DNA of 64,000 nucleotides from RH-chloro-G1 sp003670575 (GTDB lineage Bacteria > Chloroflexota > Dehalococcoidia > UBA2979), in NCBI GenBank assembly GCA_947499615.1, contig CANMOP010000010.1, forward strand, positions 6,004 to 70,003. The letters run 5' to 3'. The notes beneath the pieces were generated by a model. It searched no databases and was not told the origin of the DNA. It saw only the letters and a list, made by a program, of their open reading frames with translations. The translations under genes and the position numbers were made by a program. Positions 43,563 through 52,134 of this stretch are shown piece by piece. Position 1 is the stretch's first letter. Each line of letters begins with the position of its first letter.

Positions 43563-44678
43563 GTGGCGGCATCCGAGTTCATGCGCGAGGCGCTGGCGGA
43601 GGCTGAGCAGGCGCTCGGCTGGTCATCGCCGAACCCCGCCGTGGGCGCGATCCTCGTGCGCGACGATGAGATCGTCGGGCGTGGGCACACCCAGCCCCCC
43701 GGCGAGGCGCATGCCGAGGTGATGGCGCTGCGCGACGCCGGCGAGCGTGCACGCGGCGCGACGGCGTACGTCACGCTGGAGCCGTGTGGGCACTTCGGGC
43801 GGACGCCACCGTGCACTCGCGCGCTCGTCGATGCCGGGGTCACCGCCGTGCACTACGCCATCGAGGATCCCGACCCACAGGTGAGCGGTGACGGGCACCG
43901 CCAACTGCTGGAGGCTGGCCTTGCCGTCACCGTCGGCGACGGCGCCGAGGAGGCCACGCGACTGCTTGAGGGGTACCTGAAGCACCGCCGAACCGGCCTG
44001 CCGTTCGTGATCGCGAAGTACGCTGCCTCGCTGGACGGACGAATCGCGGCCGCCTCCGGCGACTCGCGGTGGGTGTCCGGTCCGGAGACACTGCTCTGGG
44101 CACACCACATCCGCCCCACGCTGGACGCGATCGTGGTCGGCTCCGGAACGGTGCTTATCGACAATCCGCAACTCACGGCGCGCCCCGGCGGCACGATCGA
44201 AGGCGCGCACCAGCCGCTGCGCGTGGTGGTGGACTCCACGGGACGCATCTCAGAGCAGGCCGCCGTAATGCACGGCCCTTCCCCCGCGTTGGTCGCCACC
44301 ACGACGCGGTCCGCGCCCGAATGGCGCGAGCGGCTTCGCGCCGTGGGTGCCGAGGTGCTGGAGCTCCCGGAGCGCCACGGGCACGTCGACCTGGAGGCGT
44401 TGCTCGGCATCCTCGGGGGGCGCGGCGCGCTCACGGTGCTGGTGGAGGGTGGCGGCGTGCTGCTGGGCTCGCTGTTCGACGACCGGCTGGTAGATCGCGT
44501 GCAGGTAGTGATTGCGCCGATGATCATCGGCGCGGCCGAGGCGCCGTCGGCGGTGGCCGGAAGTGGTGCGTATCGCATGGTGGATGCCCCTCGACTGCGC
44601 GAGGTCACCGTGGAACGCCTTGGGGCGGATATCCTCGTGTCGGGCTTGGTCGACTGGCCTCCGACGACCGTCGGGTAG
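43563..44678 (+). CDS. ribD: Bifunctional diaminohydroxyphosphoribosylaminopyrimidine deaminase / reductase
   Basis: Second and third steps from GTP to riboflavin. The N-terminal zinc deaminase has His50-Ala-Glu52 and Cys75/Cys84 (EPCGHFGRTPPC). The C-terminal dihydrofolate-reductase-like domain starts near residue 145 (PFVIAKYAASLDGRIAAASGDSRWVSG) and has LVEGGGVLLGSLF. The GTG at 43563 has AGGGG upstream. First of four consecutive rib genes. No FMN riboswitch fits in the 17-nt gap before it. Confidence 0.95.
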   Translation: MAASEFMREALAEAEQALGWSSPNPAVGAILVRDDEIVGRGHTQPPGEAHAEVMALRDAGERARGATAYVTLEPCGHFGRTPPCTRALVDAGVTAVHYAIEDPDPQVSGDGHRQLLEAGLAVTVGDGAEEATRLLEGYLKHRRTGLPFVIAKYAASLDGRIAAASGDSRWVSGPETLLWAHHIRPTLDAIVVGSGTVLIDNPQLTARPGGTIEGAHQPLRVVVDSTGRISEQAAVMHGPSPALVATTTRSAPEWRERLRAVGAEVLELPERHGHVDLEALLGILGGRGALTVLVEGGGVLLGSLFDDRLVDRVQVVIAPMIIGAAEAPSAVAGSGAYRMVDAPRLREVTVERLGADILVSGLVDWPPTTVG

Positions 44679-44709
44679 CGGAGGGGCAAGTGGCCCCGAA
44701 GGAGTGACC

Positions 44710-45300
44710 GTGTTCACAGGAATCATCGAGGAGGTCGGAACCGTCCGGCACGTGCAGGGCGGGGTGCTGGTCATCGCGTGCTCCACCGTGATCGACGATA
44801 CAAAGCTCGGCGACTCGATCGCCGTCAACGGCGTGGACCTCACCGTCCGAGAGATGGACACAACCAGCATGACCTTCGATGTCATGCCGGAGACGTTTCG
44901 CCGATCCAACCTCGTAGAGGCGAAGGCCGGCGACCGGGTGAACCTGGAGCGCTCCGTGCGGCCGAGCGACCGCCTCTCCGGCCACATCGTGCGCGGGGTG
45001 ATAGAGACCACCTGCGTGCTGGACAGCATGACTCCTGAAGGTGACGCGCTGATCTTCCGCGTGCGCCCACCGGCGGAGTACCTGCGCTACATCGCGGTGA
45101 AGGGGCCGGTCTGCCTAGACGGTGCTTCGCTGACGGTGATCGATAAGGTCGACGGCACGTTCGCGGTCTCGCTGGTGCAGTACACGCAGGAGCACACGAA
45201 CCTGACGGCACGCCAGCCCGGTGCTAGCATCAACTTGGAGACCGATATCATCGCCCGGTACGTCGAACAGATGCTTGCGGAGCGGCTGGCGACCTCATAG
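44710..45300 (+). CDS. ribE: Riboflavin synthase alpha chain
   Basis: Dismutates two lumazines to riboflavin. It contains the typical internal duplication: FTGIIEEVGTV with GDSIAVNGVDLTV in the first half, and LRYIAVKGPVCLDGASLTV in the second. The first repeat has Asp where Cys is usual (VNGVDLTV). The GTG at 44710 follows GGAG and gives 196 residues. It lies between ribD and ribBA. Confidence 0.94.
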   Translation: MFTGIIEEVGTVRHVQGGVLVIACSTVIDDTKLGDSIAVNGVDLTVREMDTTSMTFDVMPETFRRSNLVEAKAGDRVNLERSVRPSDRLSGHIVRGVIETTCVLDSMTPEGDALIFRVRPPAEYLRYIAVKGPVCLDGASLTVIDKVDGTFAVSLVQYTQEHTNLTARQPGASINLETDIIARYVEQMLAERLATS

Positions 45301-45338
45301 GCGTCCACCGCAGCGAGGCAGCAGCTCAGGAGACGCGG

Positions 45339-46688
45339 ATGACCAACACCCCCACCGGTACCCCGTCAGGTGTTCCCACCGGCATCCCGTCCGGCGCCGC
45401 GGCAGATGGCGCACCTGACGAGTTGGACTCCGGCCTCGCGAGCATCGAAGAAGGCATCGCCGAGTTCCGCGCCGGTCGGCCGGTGATCATCGTCGACAAC
45501 AAGGATCGCGAGAACGAAGGCGATGTCTGCGTCCCGGCGCAGGCATGCACCGCCGAGCTCATCAATTTCATGGCGATGCACGCCCGCGGCCTGATCTGTG
45601 TCGCGATGACCGGTGAGCGCCTGGATTACCTCAAGTTGCCGATGATGGCCCGCGAGAACACGGCGCCCCTCGGCACCGCCTTCACCGTCAGCGTGGAAGC
45701 CCGCGAGGGTGTCACCACCGGCATCTCCGCTGCGGACCGCGCGCGCACCGTTCAGGTGCTCGTCGACCCGGCAGCCGGCCCCGAGGATCTCACGCACCCC
45801 GGCCACATGTTCCCGCTGCGCGCTCGCGCGGGTGGTGTGCTGGTGCGAGCGGGCCAGACAGAGGCATCGGTCGACCTCGCAACGCTCGCGGGACTGGCGC
45901 CGGCCGCCGTCATCTGCGAGATCATGCGCGACGACGGGACCATGGCGCGCATGCCAGACCTACGGGTCTTCGCGGCGACGCATGGCCTCAAGATCATCGC
46001 CGTCGACGACCTCATCGCGTACCGGGTGCGCACGGAGCGCCTCGTTGAGCGCGTCGCGGAGTCCAACCTGCCGACTCCCTTCGGCGAGTTCACGGCGATC
46101 GCCTATCGCACGCGCATCGATGCCAAGGAGCACCTGGCGCTGGTGATGGGCGAGATCACGACGGGCGAGCCAGTGCTGGCACGCGTGCACGACCAGTGCA
46201 TCACCGGCGATGTCTTCGGCTCGCTGCGTTGCGACTGCGGCGAGCAGCTAGAGGTCGCGATGCAACGCGTCGCGGACGCGGGGCGCGGGGTGATCCTCTA
46301 CATGGATCAGGAGGGCCGAGGCATCGGCCTGCACAACAAGATCCGCGCCTACCACCTGCAGGACGGCGGGATGGACACGGTGGAGGCGAACGAGGCACTC
46401 GGCCTGCCCGCGGATGGGCGCGAGTACGGCATTGGCATGCAGATCCTGCTGGATCTTGGTGTGCGCAAGTTGCGACTCATGACGAACAACCCGGCGAAGC
46501 GCTCGGGCCTCGAGGGCTTCGGACTCGAGATCGTGGAGCGCATCCCGATCGAGGTGGAGCCGAACCCGCACAACCTGCGCTACCTCCAGACCAAGCGCGA
46601 AAAGATGGGCCACCTCCTGGGCGCGCAGGGCCTGGACGATCCCTCCGCCGATGCCGGTGATGTGACGCAGACCGGAGGACTCGCCTAA
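45339..46688 (+). CDS. ribBA: Bifunctional 3,4-dihydroxy-2-butanone-4-phosphate synthase / GTP cyclohydrolase II
   Basis: Supplies both precursors of lumazine. The N-terminal DHBP synthase has DNKDRENEGD, MHARGLICVAM and HPGHMFPLRAR. The C-terminal GTP cyclohydrolase II has the zinc motif C-x10-C-x-C (CITGDVFGSLRCDCGEQ) and RGIGLHNKIRAYHLQD. An extra ~30-residue N-terminal Thr/Pro/Gly-rich stretch precedes the core. The ATG at 45339 has AGGAG. The stop overlaps ribH by 1 nt (TAATG). Confidence 0.96.
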   Translation: MTNTPTGTPSGVPTGIPSGAAADGAPDELDSGLASIEEGIAEFRAGRPVIIVDNKDRENEGDVCVPAQACTAELINFMAMHARGLICVAMTGERLDYLKLPMMARENTAPLGTAFTVSVEAREGVTTGISAADRARTVQVLVDPAAGPEDLTHPGHMFPLRARAGGVLVRAGQTEASVDLATLAGLAPAAVICEIMRDDGTMARMPDLRVFAATHGLKIIAVDDLIAYRVRTERLVERVAESNLPTPFGEFTAIAYRTRIDAKEHLALVMGEITTGEPVLARVHDQCITGDVFGSLRCDCGEQLEVAMQRVADAGRGVILYMDQEGRGIGLHNKIRAYHLQDGGMDTVEANEALGLPADGREYGIGMQILLDLGVRKLRLMTNNPAKRSGLEGFGLEIVERIPIEVEPNPHNLRYLQTKREKMGHLLGAQGLDDPSADAGDVTQTGGLA

Positions 46689-47176
46689 TGCGTACGTTCG
46701 AGGGCTCACTGGACGGCAGCGAATTGCGCATCGGCATCGTGGTATCGCGCTTCAACGAACTGATCACCGAGAAGCTGCTGAGCGGCGCGGTGGACACCGC
46801 GCGCGAGTGCGGCGTCGCCGACGAGGCGATCGACGTGGTCTGGGTGCCCGGCGCATTCGAGCTGGCGACGGCCGCACGCTGGCTGGCGGACAGCGGCAAC
46901 TACGACGCGATTGCATGTGTTGGTGCGGTGATCCGCGGCCAGACCCCCCACTTCGACTTTGTGGCCGGCGAGGCTGCTCGGGGTGTAGCGGAAACGGCCC
47001 GTGATTACGACGTCCCGGTGACCTTCGGCGTGATCACCTCGGACAATCTGGAGCAGGCGCAGGCGCGCGCCGGCGGCACCGTCGGCAACAAGGGCCGCGA
47101 GGCGATGCTGGCGGCCATCGAGATGGCCACGCTCCGCGCACTGGTCGATCCCCCGGACGAGGGGGCATCGGGATGA
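46688..47176 (+). CDS. ribH: 6,7-dimethyl-8-ribityllumazine synthase
   Basis: Condenses the RibBA and RibD products. The 162-residue subunit shows IGIVVSRFNELITEKLLSGA, WVPGAFELA, ACVGAVIRGQTPHFDFVAGEA (catalytic His) and FGVITSDNLEQA. Translationally coupled to ribBA through TAATG, so the last two steps are balanced. Ends the riboflavin set. Confidence 0.95.
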   Translation: MRTFEGSLDGSELRIGIVVSRFNELITEKLLSGAVDTARECGVADEAIDVVWVPGAFELATAARWLADSGNYDAIACVGAVIRGQTPHFDFVAGEAARGVAETARDYDVPVTFGVITSDNLEQAQARAGGTVGNKGREAMLAAIEMATLRALVDPPDEGASG

Positions 47177-47219
47177 CTCGCACCTCATCACGCGTTCGCA
47201 TCACACCAGGGAGTCCGAG

Positions 47220-47705
47220 ATGACCGAGAAGACCGGAAACCCGAGCGGCGGCGAACCGATTGACCGCGCGGCGCGCGACGCCGTGCAGCTGGCGTACCAG
47301 GCGCTGGAGCGCTTCCCTGAGTTGGTACGTCGGCACAAGTTCATCGCCGGCGGGGCGGCGGTCTCTACATCGCTGATCGTACTGGCGGGCGTGGCAATCG
47401 CGAGGCGTATGCGCCTCGGCCAAACCTCGGACGAGGCGCTTGCCTCGGTCACCGAGGGCGAGATGCAGGGCCAGCGCATGGTCGTCGTCGAGCCGGACGA
47501 GGACGCGGAGGCCGATCCGGACGCTCAGGCCGAGGACGCCACGACGACTCCGGCGGACTCCACGCTCCGCGAAGGCGAGGCTGTCGACACCGCAGAGCCC
47601 GCAGCGCCGGCCCCCGCCGCCGATGGCACCACGACTCGCCCCAACCTCACGACCGTCCCGAGCAACGGGAACGGCACTGGGCGGACGGAAGTCGGCCACC
47701 ACTAG
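47220..47705 (+). CDS. Hypothetical single-pass membrane protein
   Basis: A 161-residue protein with a helical N-terminus (residues 12-40), one transmembrane segment (about 44-62) and a low-complexity, acidic Asp/Ala/Thr/Pro-rich C-terminal half likely to be disordered. A GGGAG ribosome site precedes the ATG. I do not recognise a family. It lies between ribH (43 nt) and dinB (66 nt) on the same strand. Confidence 0.6.
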   Translation: MTEKTGNPSGGEPIDRAARDAVQLAYQALERFPELVRRHKFIAGGAAVSTSLIVLAGVAIARRMRLGQTSDEALASVTEGEMQGQRMVVVEPDEDAEADPDAQAEDATTTPADSTLREGEAVDTAEPAAPAPAADGTTTRPNLTTVPSNGNGTGRTEVGHH

Positions 47706-47771
47706 GCACGACGGATCGACCTGCCCTGATGTCCCGCGCCGGATCCCGATCGCGCGACGAGGACGCTGTCC

Positions 47772-49019
47772 ATGACCAGCAGCAGACACCCTGACGGCGT
47801 CGACACACGCATCGTCCGCCGTATCTCACACTGCGATCTGGACACGTTCTTCGTCGCGGTCGAACGGTTGCGCGCTCCTGCACTCATCGGACAGCCGGTG
47901 CTCGTCGGCGGCACGGGGCCACGCTCGGTGGTCGCAACTGCCTCGTACGAGGCACGAGTGTTCGGCTGCCACTCGGCACAGCCGATGTCGCAAGCGCTGC
48001 GACTGTGCCCGCAGGCAATCGTTGTCGCGCCGGACTTCGGGCGCTATCGAGCGGCGTCGGCACAGTTCCACGCCGTGCTACAGGACTGCTCCCCGCTCGT
48101 AGAGTCCGCCGGCCTCGACGAGGCATACGTCGACCTCACGGGGATCGGCGAGGGCGTAGGCGCGGCACACCGCGTCGCCACCTCGATCCGCGAGCGCGTG
48201 CGCGCCGAGGTGGGCCTCGCGGTCTCGGTCGGGATCGCGGACGGCCGCACCACGGCGAAGGTGGCATCCGATCGCGCGAAGCCGGACGGGCTGCTGGAGC
48301 TACCACCCGGCGGCGATGCTGCGTTCCTCGCCCCGCTGCCGCTGCGCGAGCTGCCGATGGTGGGGCCTCGCCTCGCGGAGCAGCTGCGCGCCGCAGGGGT
48401 GCGCACGATCGGTCAGGCAGCGGCACTCGACCCGGCGTGGCTCAACGCGCGCTTCGGCAGCGCAGGCCTGCAGTTGAGCGAACGTGCGCGAGGAATCGAC
48501 GCCACACTGGTGCGGGCACTGCCGCGCGCGCCAGTCTCGGTCTCGCGCGAGGTGACATTCGAGACGGACGTGACGGATCGCGACGCGCTGCGCCGGGTGC
48601 TGCGATCGCAGGCGGAGCAAGTGGGCGCGGATCTGCGGCGGGCCGGCCGCCGAGCGCGCACAGTCACGCTGAAACTGCGGTGGAGCGATTTCACGACGGT
48701 CACTCGATCGCACACCCTCGACCGGCCCGCACAGTCCAACGCGCAGTTGGCCGCCGCGGGCAACGCCCTGCTGGATGCCGTGCTAGGGGAGGCCGGACGG
48801 CGGCCGGTGCGCCTCATCGGCGTGGGCGCTACCAACCTCGTCGGCGACGAGGTGCAACTGCGACTGGACGACCCGCAGATGGGCCTCGGCGAGCCGCAAC
48901 CACGCGAGGAGCGACTGGATCACGTGGTGGACGCGATCCGGGATCGCTTCGGTCCGGGCGCGGTGCGGCGCGGGCCGAACTCGTCCGGGCGTGGCGAACG
49001 GCGCCCTGATCGAGGCTAG
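47772..49019 (+). CDS. dinB: DNA polymerase IV (Y-family, DinB/Dpo4 type)
   Basis: Translesion polymerase. Y-family motifs are complete: HCDLDTFFVAVE (first Asp), ASYEARVFGCHSAQPMSQA, SAGLDEAYVDLTG (catalytic Asp-Glu), SVGIADGRTTAKVASDRAKPDG, and the thumb helix-hairpin-helix LPMVGPRLAEQLRAAGVRTIGQAA. Length (415) is normal; no beta-clamp peptide was located with certainty. The ATG at 47772 was preferred for its family-like N-terminus. No LexA box was recognised upstream. Confidence 0.93.
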   Translation: MTSSRHPDGVDTRIVRRISHCDLDTFFVAVERLRAPALIGQPVLVGGTGPRSVVATASYEARVFGCHSAQPMSQALRLCPQAIVVAPDFGRYRAASAQFHAVLQDCSPLVESAGLDEAYVDLTGIGEGVGAAHRVATSIRERVRAEVGLAVSVGIADGRTTAKVASDRAKPDGLLELPPGGDAAFLAPLPLRELPMVGPRLAEQLRAAGVRTIGQAAALDPAWLNARFGSAGLQLSERARGIDATLVRALPRAPVSVSREVTFETDVTDRDALRRVLRSQAEQVGADLRRAGRRARTVTLKLRWSDFTTVTRSHTLDRPAQSNAQLAAAGNALLDAVLGEAGRRPVRLIGVGATNLVGDEVQLRLDDPQMGLGEPQPREERLDHVVDAIRDRFGPGAVRRGPNSSGRGERRPDRG

Positions 49020-49123
49020 GCCGCGCAGAACATCACCGCGCGGGCCACATCTCGGGCACCGCCAACACGACCGGCAATGTCGCGTTGACCATCGGCCACG
49101 GACTTCCGGGACTCTCGGGCAAG

Positions 49124-49135
49124 AATCTCACCAAA
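49124..49135. promoter_or_regulatory. Candidate operator: 12-bp motif shared with the MerR-like gene
   Basis: AATCTCACCAAA occurs here, 84 nt upstream of the first gene of the tetrapyrrole cluster, and in inverted orientation at 52180-52191 near the start of the MerR-like regulator. The match extends after a 2-nt gap (TCTG). In this copy AATCT is repeated after 10 bp, one helical turn. A shared regulator is inferred. Confidence 0.4.
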
Positions 49136-49219
49136 TCTGCATGAACCTGCCATCTCCCCCCGTTGTCGCTGGGAGGTTTTGCACCGACGCTCTGGACGCG
49201 AAACGAAAGGGCGGACGAC

Positions 49220-50233
49220 ATGCGATACCGGACTATCGCGGGCAGCGACGTACAGGTCTCCGAGGTCGGCTTCGGAGTCTGGACGATGGCCACCGGCTGG
49301 TGGGGCCAATACACCGATGAGCAGTCGACCACGCTGCTGCGGCAGTCCTTCGACCGCGGCATCACCTTCTTCGACACGGCTGACACGTACGGCAACGGGC
49401 GCGGCGAGACCGCCTTGGCGCTGGCCTTCCCCGGCGCCGACCGCCAGAAGATCGTGATCGGTACCAAGTTCGGCTACGACTGGAAGGCGGCGATGGGCGA
49501 GCGGCGCGAGGGCCATCGCGAGGCGCCACACCGCCTGGACATCCCCTTTCTGGAGCAGGCACTGGATGACTCGCTGGAGCGCCTGGGCACGGACTACATC
49601 GACGTCTGGCAACTGCACAATGTGCGTGGCGACCACCTTCGCGAGGACGCGCTCTGGATGTTCCTGGACAAGGTGCGCGCCTCCGGCAAGGTACGCTCCA
49701 TCGGCGTCGCGCTGGGCCCGGCGATCGGCTGGCTGGACGAGGGGCTGTACTCGCTGCGCGACCGACCGGTCGACACCGTGCAGATGATCTACAATGCGCT
49801 GGAACTCGATCCCGGCCGCGAACTCATCGCCGCCGCGCGGGAGACCGGTCGGTCGTTGCTGGTGCGGGTGCCGCACTCCTCGGGCATGCTCGAAGGCAAG
49901 TACGACGCGAATACCACGTTCGACGCGAACGACCACCGCAGCCACCGCCCGAAAGCGTGGCTCACGAACGGGCTGCAGAAGATCCAACAGCTCGACTTCC
50001 TGACCAACGGCACCGGACGCACGCTCGGCCAGGCGGCGCTACGCTACGTGCTGCACGATCCCACCGTCGTCAGCGCGCTCCCCAACATCTACAACCTCGA
50101 TCAGGTGGACGAGTTCTGCGGCGCCTCGGACGTCGCGGACATCACCACCGACGAGGCGGCGCGCATCCAGGCGCTGTTCGAGACAAACTACGGGCTCCCC
50201 CGCGAAGTAGAACAGGCGGTAGCACGGCCATGA
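49220..50233 (+). CDS. Aldo/keto reductase, first gene of the tetrapyrrole cluster
   Basis: A 337-residue NADPH-dependent oxidoreductase of the AKR superfamily. The tetrad is visible: Asp and Tyr in FDTADTYGNGRGE, Lys in IGTKFGYD and His in DVWQLHNVR. The barrel continues to QAALRYVLHDPTVVSALPN. The stop overlaps the siroheme decarboxylase start (ATGA), so the two are coupled. No known heme-pathway step needs this family; its position suggests a linked redox step or porphyrinoid substrate, which is inference. Confidence 0.85.
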   Translation: MRYRTIAGSDVQVSEVGFGVWTMATGWWGQYTDEQSTTLLRQSFDRGITFFDTADTYGNGRGETALALAFPGADRQKIVIGTKFGYDWKAAMGERREGHREAPHRLDIPFLEQALDDSLERLGTDYIDVWQLHNVRGDHLREDALWMFLDKVRASGKVRSIGVALGPAIGWLDEGLYSLRDRPVDTVQMIYNALELDPGRELIAAARETGRSLLVRVPHSSGMLEGKYDANTTFDANDHRSHRPKAWLTNGLQKIQQLDFLTNGTGRTLGQAALRYVLHDPTVVSALPNIYNLDQVDEFCGASDVADITTDEAARIQALFETNYGLPREVEQAVARP

Positions 50234-51312
50234 CAACCACGGCGCCTCGACCAAACATGACACTGGATGAAATGACCTCGCTCCTCCTGAACGAACTGCA
50301 GGATCGCTACCCGTTGGTGGAGCGCCCCTACGCCGAGGTCGGCGCTCGCCTCGGCATTTCGGAAGAGGAGACGCTGCGCCGGCTCAAGGAGGCACGAACG
50401 GCCGGCGTAATCCGCCAGGTCTGCGCCATCTACGACACCAAGGCACTGGGCTACTCCTCCGCGCTGGTCGCGATGCACGTGGAGCCGGAGTTGTTGGCCC
50501 GCGCGGTCGCAGTGGTGAACGCGCATCCCGGCGTCTCCCACAACTACCAGCGCAACCATGATTTCAACGTGTGGTTCACCGTCGCGATGCCGCCCGGCAA
50601 CGACCTTGACCACGTGATTCAGCGCATCCACGAACTCTCCGGCGCGACATCTACACGCCCGATGCCGACGCTGCGGCTCTTCAAGATCGGCGTCACTCTC
50701 GATATGTCCGGCGAGCGTGACCTCGCTGCGCGCGGTGCCCCGGAGTACTCCGAGGAGCGTCGCGAAGAGGCAGCCCTGCATCCCATCACGGAAGCGGACA
50801 TCGCCTACATCCGCGCCACGCAGGGTGACCTCCCAGACGTCGCCACCCCATTCGAGGCTGTAGCGAAGAAGCTCGGCATGACGGTGGAGCAGGTGCTCGC
50901 GCACGGGCGCCAGATGGTCGATCACGGCCACCTGCGCCGCTTTGCGACGATCCTTAACCACCGGGCCGCGGGATTCCGCGCCAACGGCATGGCCGTGTGG
51001 AATGTGCCGCAGGATCGCATTCTTGAGTTCGGCACGTTCGTCGCGGGCTATCGCAACGTCTCGCACTGCTACCAGCGCCCGACGTACGAGGACTGGCCGT
51101 ACAACGTCTTCTCGATGATCCACGCGCCGCGCGCGGAAGGCGTCGAGGCAGTGGCGGACGCGATCGCTGCGGAGACGGGGGTCACCGACCACCGCATGCT
51201 GTACTCCAGCACCGAATTTAAGAAGATTCGGCTGCCGTACTACACGCCCGAGTACGACGAGTGGGAAACTCGCTGCGCGGCGGCCGCCCGGGGCGACGAG
51301 GTGCGCGGGTGA
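50230..51312 (+). CDS. ahbAB: Fused siroheme decarboxylase (AhbA-AhbB / NirDL type)
   Basis: Converts siroheme to 12,18-didecarboxysiroheme in the siroheme-dependent heme (or heme d1) route. The 360-residue chain is two AsnC/Lrp-like units in tandem. Each has an N-terminal helix-turn-helix (VGARLGISEEETLRRL and VAKKLGMTVEQVLAHG) and a ligand domain with the family signatures VSHNYQRNHDFNVWFTV (first) and VSHCYQRPTYEDWPYNVFSMIHA (second). Usually two separate subunits make a heterodimer; here they are one protein. It overlaps genes on both sides (ATGA, GTGA). A plain Lrp regulator is unlikely given the HNYxR/HCYxR signatures. Confidence 0.88.
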   Translation: MTTTAPRPNMTLDEMTSLLLNELQDRYPLVERPYAEVGARLGISEEETLRRLKEARTAGVIRQVCAIYDTKALGYSSALVAMHVEPELLARAVAVVNAHPGVSHNYQRNHDFNVWFTVAMPPGNDLDHVIQRIHELSGATSTRPMPTLRLFKIGVTLDMSGERDLAARGAPEYSEERREEAALHPITEADIAYIRATQGDLPDVATPFEAVAKKLGMTVEQVLAHGRQMVDHGHLRRFATILNHRAAGFRANGMAVWNVPQDRILEFGTFVAGYRNVSHCYQRPTYEDWPYNVFSMIHAPRAEGVEAVADAIAAETGVTDHRMLYSSTEFKKIRLPYYTPEYDEWETRCAAAARGDEVRG

Positions 51313-52097
51313 CATCCGACGCCGGAAGCGCCAGCACACCGCATTCGCCATACGCCCGCCCGGCGAACCTGCCGGAGCCGACGTCTCCGCACGGCAAACA
51401 GTTCGTGAAGTTCACGTTCTTTCGCGTGCGCGACGCGGTGCGTGCCGGTGACGCTGCGGCACGTGCCGAAGCCGCGCGCTGCCTCGCAGAGCTGCTGGAA
51501 CGCTCCTCCCAACGCATGTTGACGCGCACCTACACCACGGTGGGCACGCGGCGCGATACCGATTTCATGGTCTGGCAGGTCGCCGACGATCTGCAGGAGA
51601 TCATGGACTGGCAGTCCGCACTGCTCGCCTCCCCGCTGGCGTCAGCGCTGGAGCAGCCGCACTCCTTCTTGTCGATGACCATGCGGTCCATGTACGCCAA
51701 CCCGCTGCACACCTCAGCACCCGGCGACCCCGGTCGGGAGCGGCTGCGCTCCGATGACAGCGGCGCGGCGTATCTCTTCGTGTACCCGATGGTGAAGACT
51801 CGCGAGTGGTACAAGCTCCCGCAGGATCGCCGGCAGGAGATCATGAACGAGCACATCGCGATCGGGCACGCGTACCACCGCATCCGAATCAACACGACGT
51901 ACTCCTACGGTCTCGACGACCAGGAGTTTGTCGTCGCGTTCGAGGGAGACTCGCCCGGCGAGTTCCTGGCGCTGGTGCGTGACCTGCGCGACTCCGCGTC
52001 GTCGTCGTACACCGAGCGGGACACGCCGATGTTCACCTGCCGTCGGATGGCACCGCAGGCACTGGCAGCCTATTGCGGGCTGCTGCCACGGGACTGA
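51309..52097 (+). CDS. chdC: Coproheme decarboxylase / chlorite-dismutase family (ChdC, HemQ)
   Basis: Oxidatively decarboxylates iron-coproporphyrin III to heme b. It shows YLFVYPMVKTREWYKLPQDRRQEIMNEHIAIG (substrate Tyr in YPM and the WYKL segment), the proximal-His region HAYHRIRINTTYSYGLDDQEFVVAFE and the C-terminal YTERDTPMFTCRRM. These are ChdC-like rather than true chlorite-dismutase features. The GTG at 51309 overlaps the AhbAB stop, giving 262 residues with a ~30-residue unconserved N-terminus. Directly following a siroheme decarboxylase is unusual. Confidence 0.88.
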   Translation: MTSDAGSASTPHSPYARPANLPEPTSPHGKQFVKFTFFRVRDAVRAGDAAARAEAARCLAELLERSSQRMLTRTYTTVGTRRDTDFMVWQVADDLQEIMDWQSALLASPLASALEQPHSFLSMTMRSMYANPLHTSAPGDPGRERLRSDDSGAAYLFVYPMVKTREWYKLPQDRRQEIMNEHIAIGHAYHRIRINTTYSYGLDDQEFVVAFEGDSPGEFLALVRDLRDSASSSYTERDTPMFTCRRMAPQALAAYCGLLPRD

Positions 52098-52134
52098 GTC
52101 GACGAGGCCTCCACGGAGCGGCGTCGCCACTTCC

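Noticed and set aside
47706..47771. LexA/SOS box before dinB
   Set aside because: No recognisable LexA palindrome of either common type was found in the short upstream gap.
50230..51312. Ordinary Lrp/AsnC amino-acid regulator
   Set aside because: Tandem duplication with HNYQR and HCYQR signatures and the heme-gene context fit siroheme decarboxylase much better.
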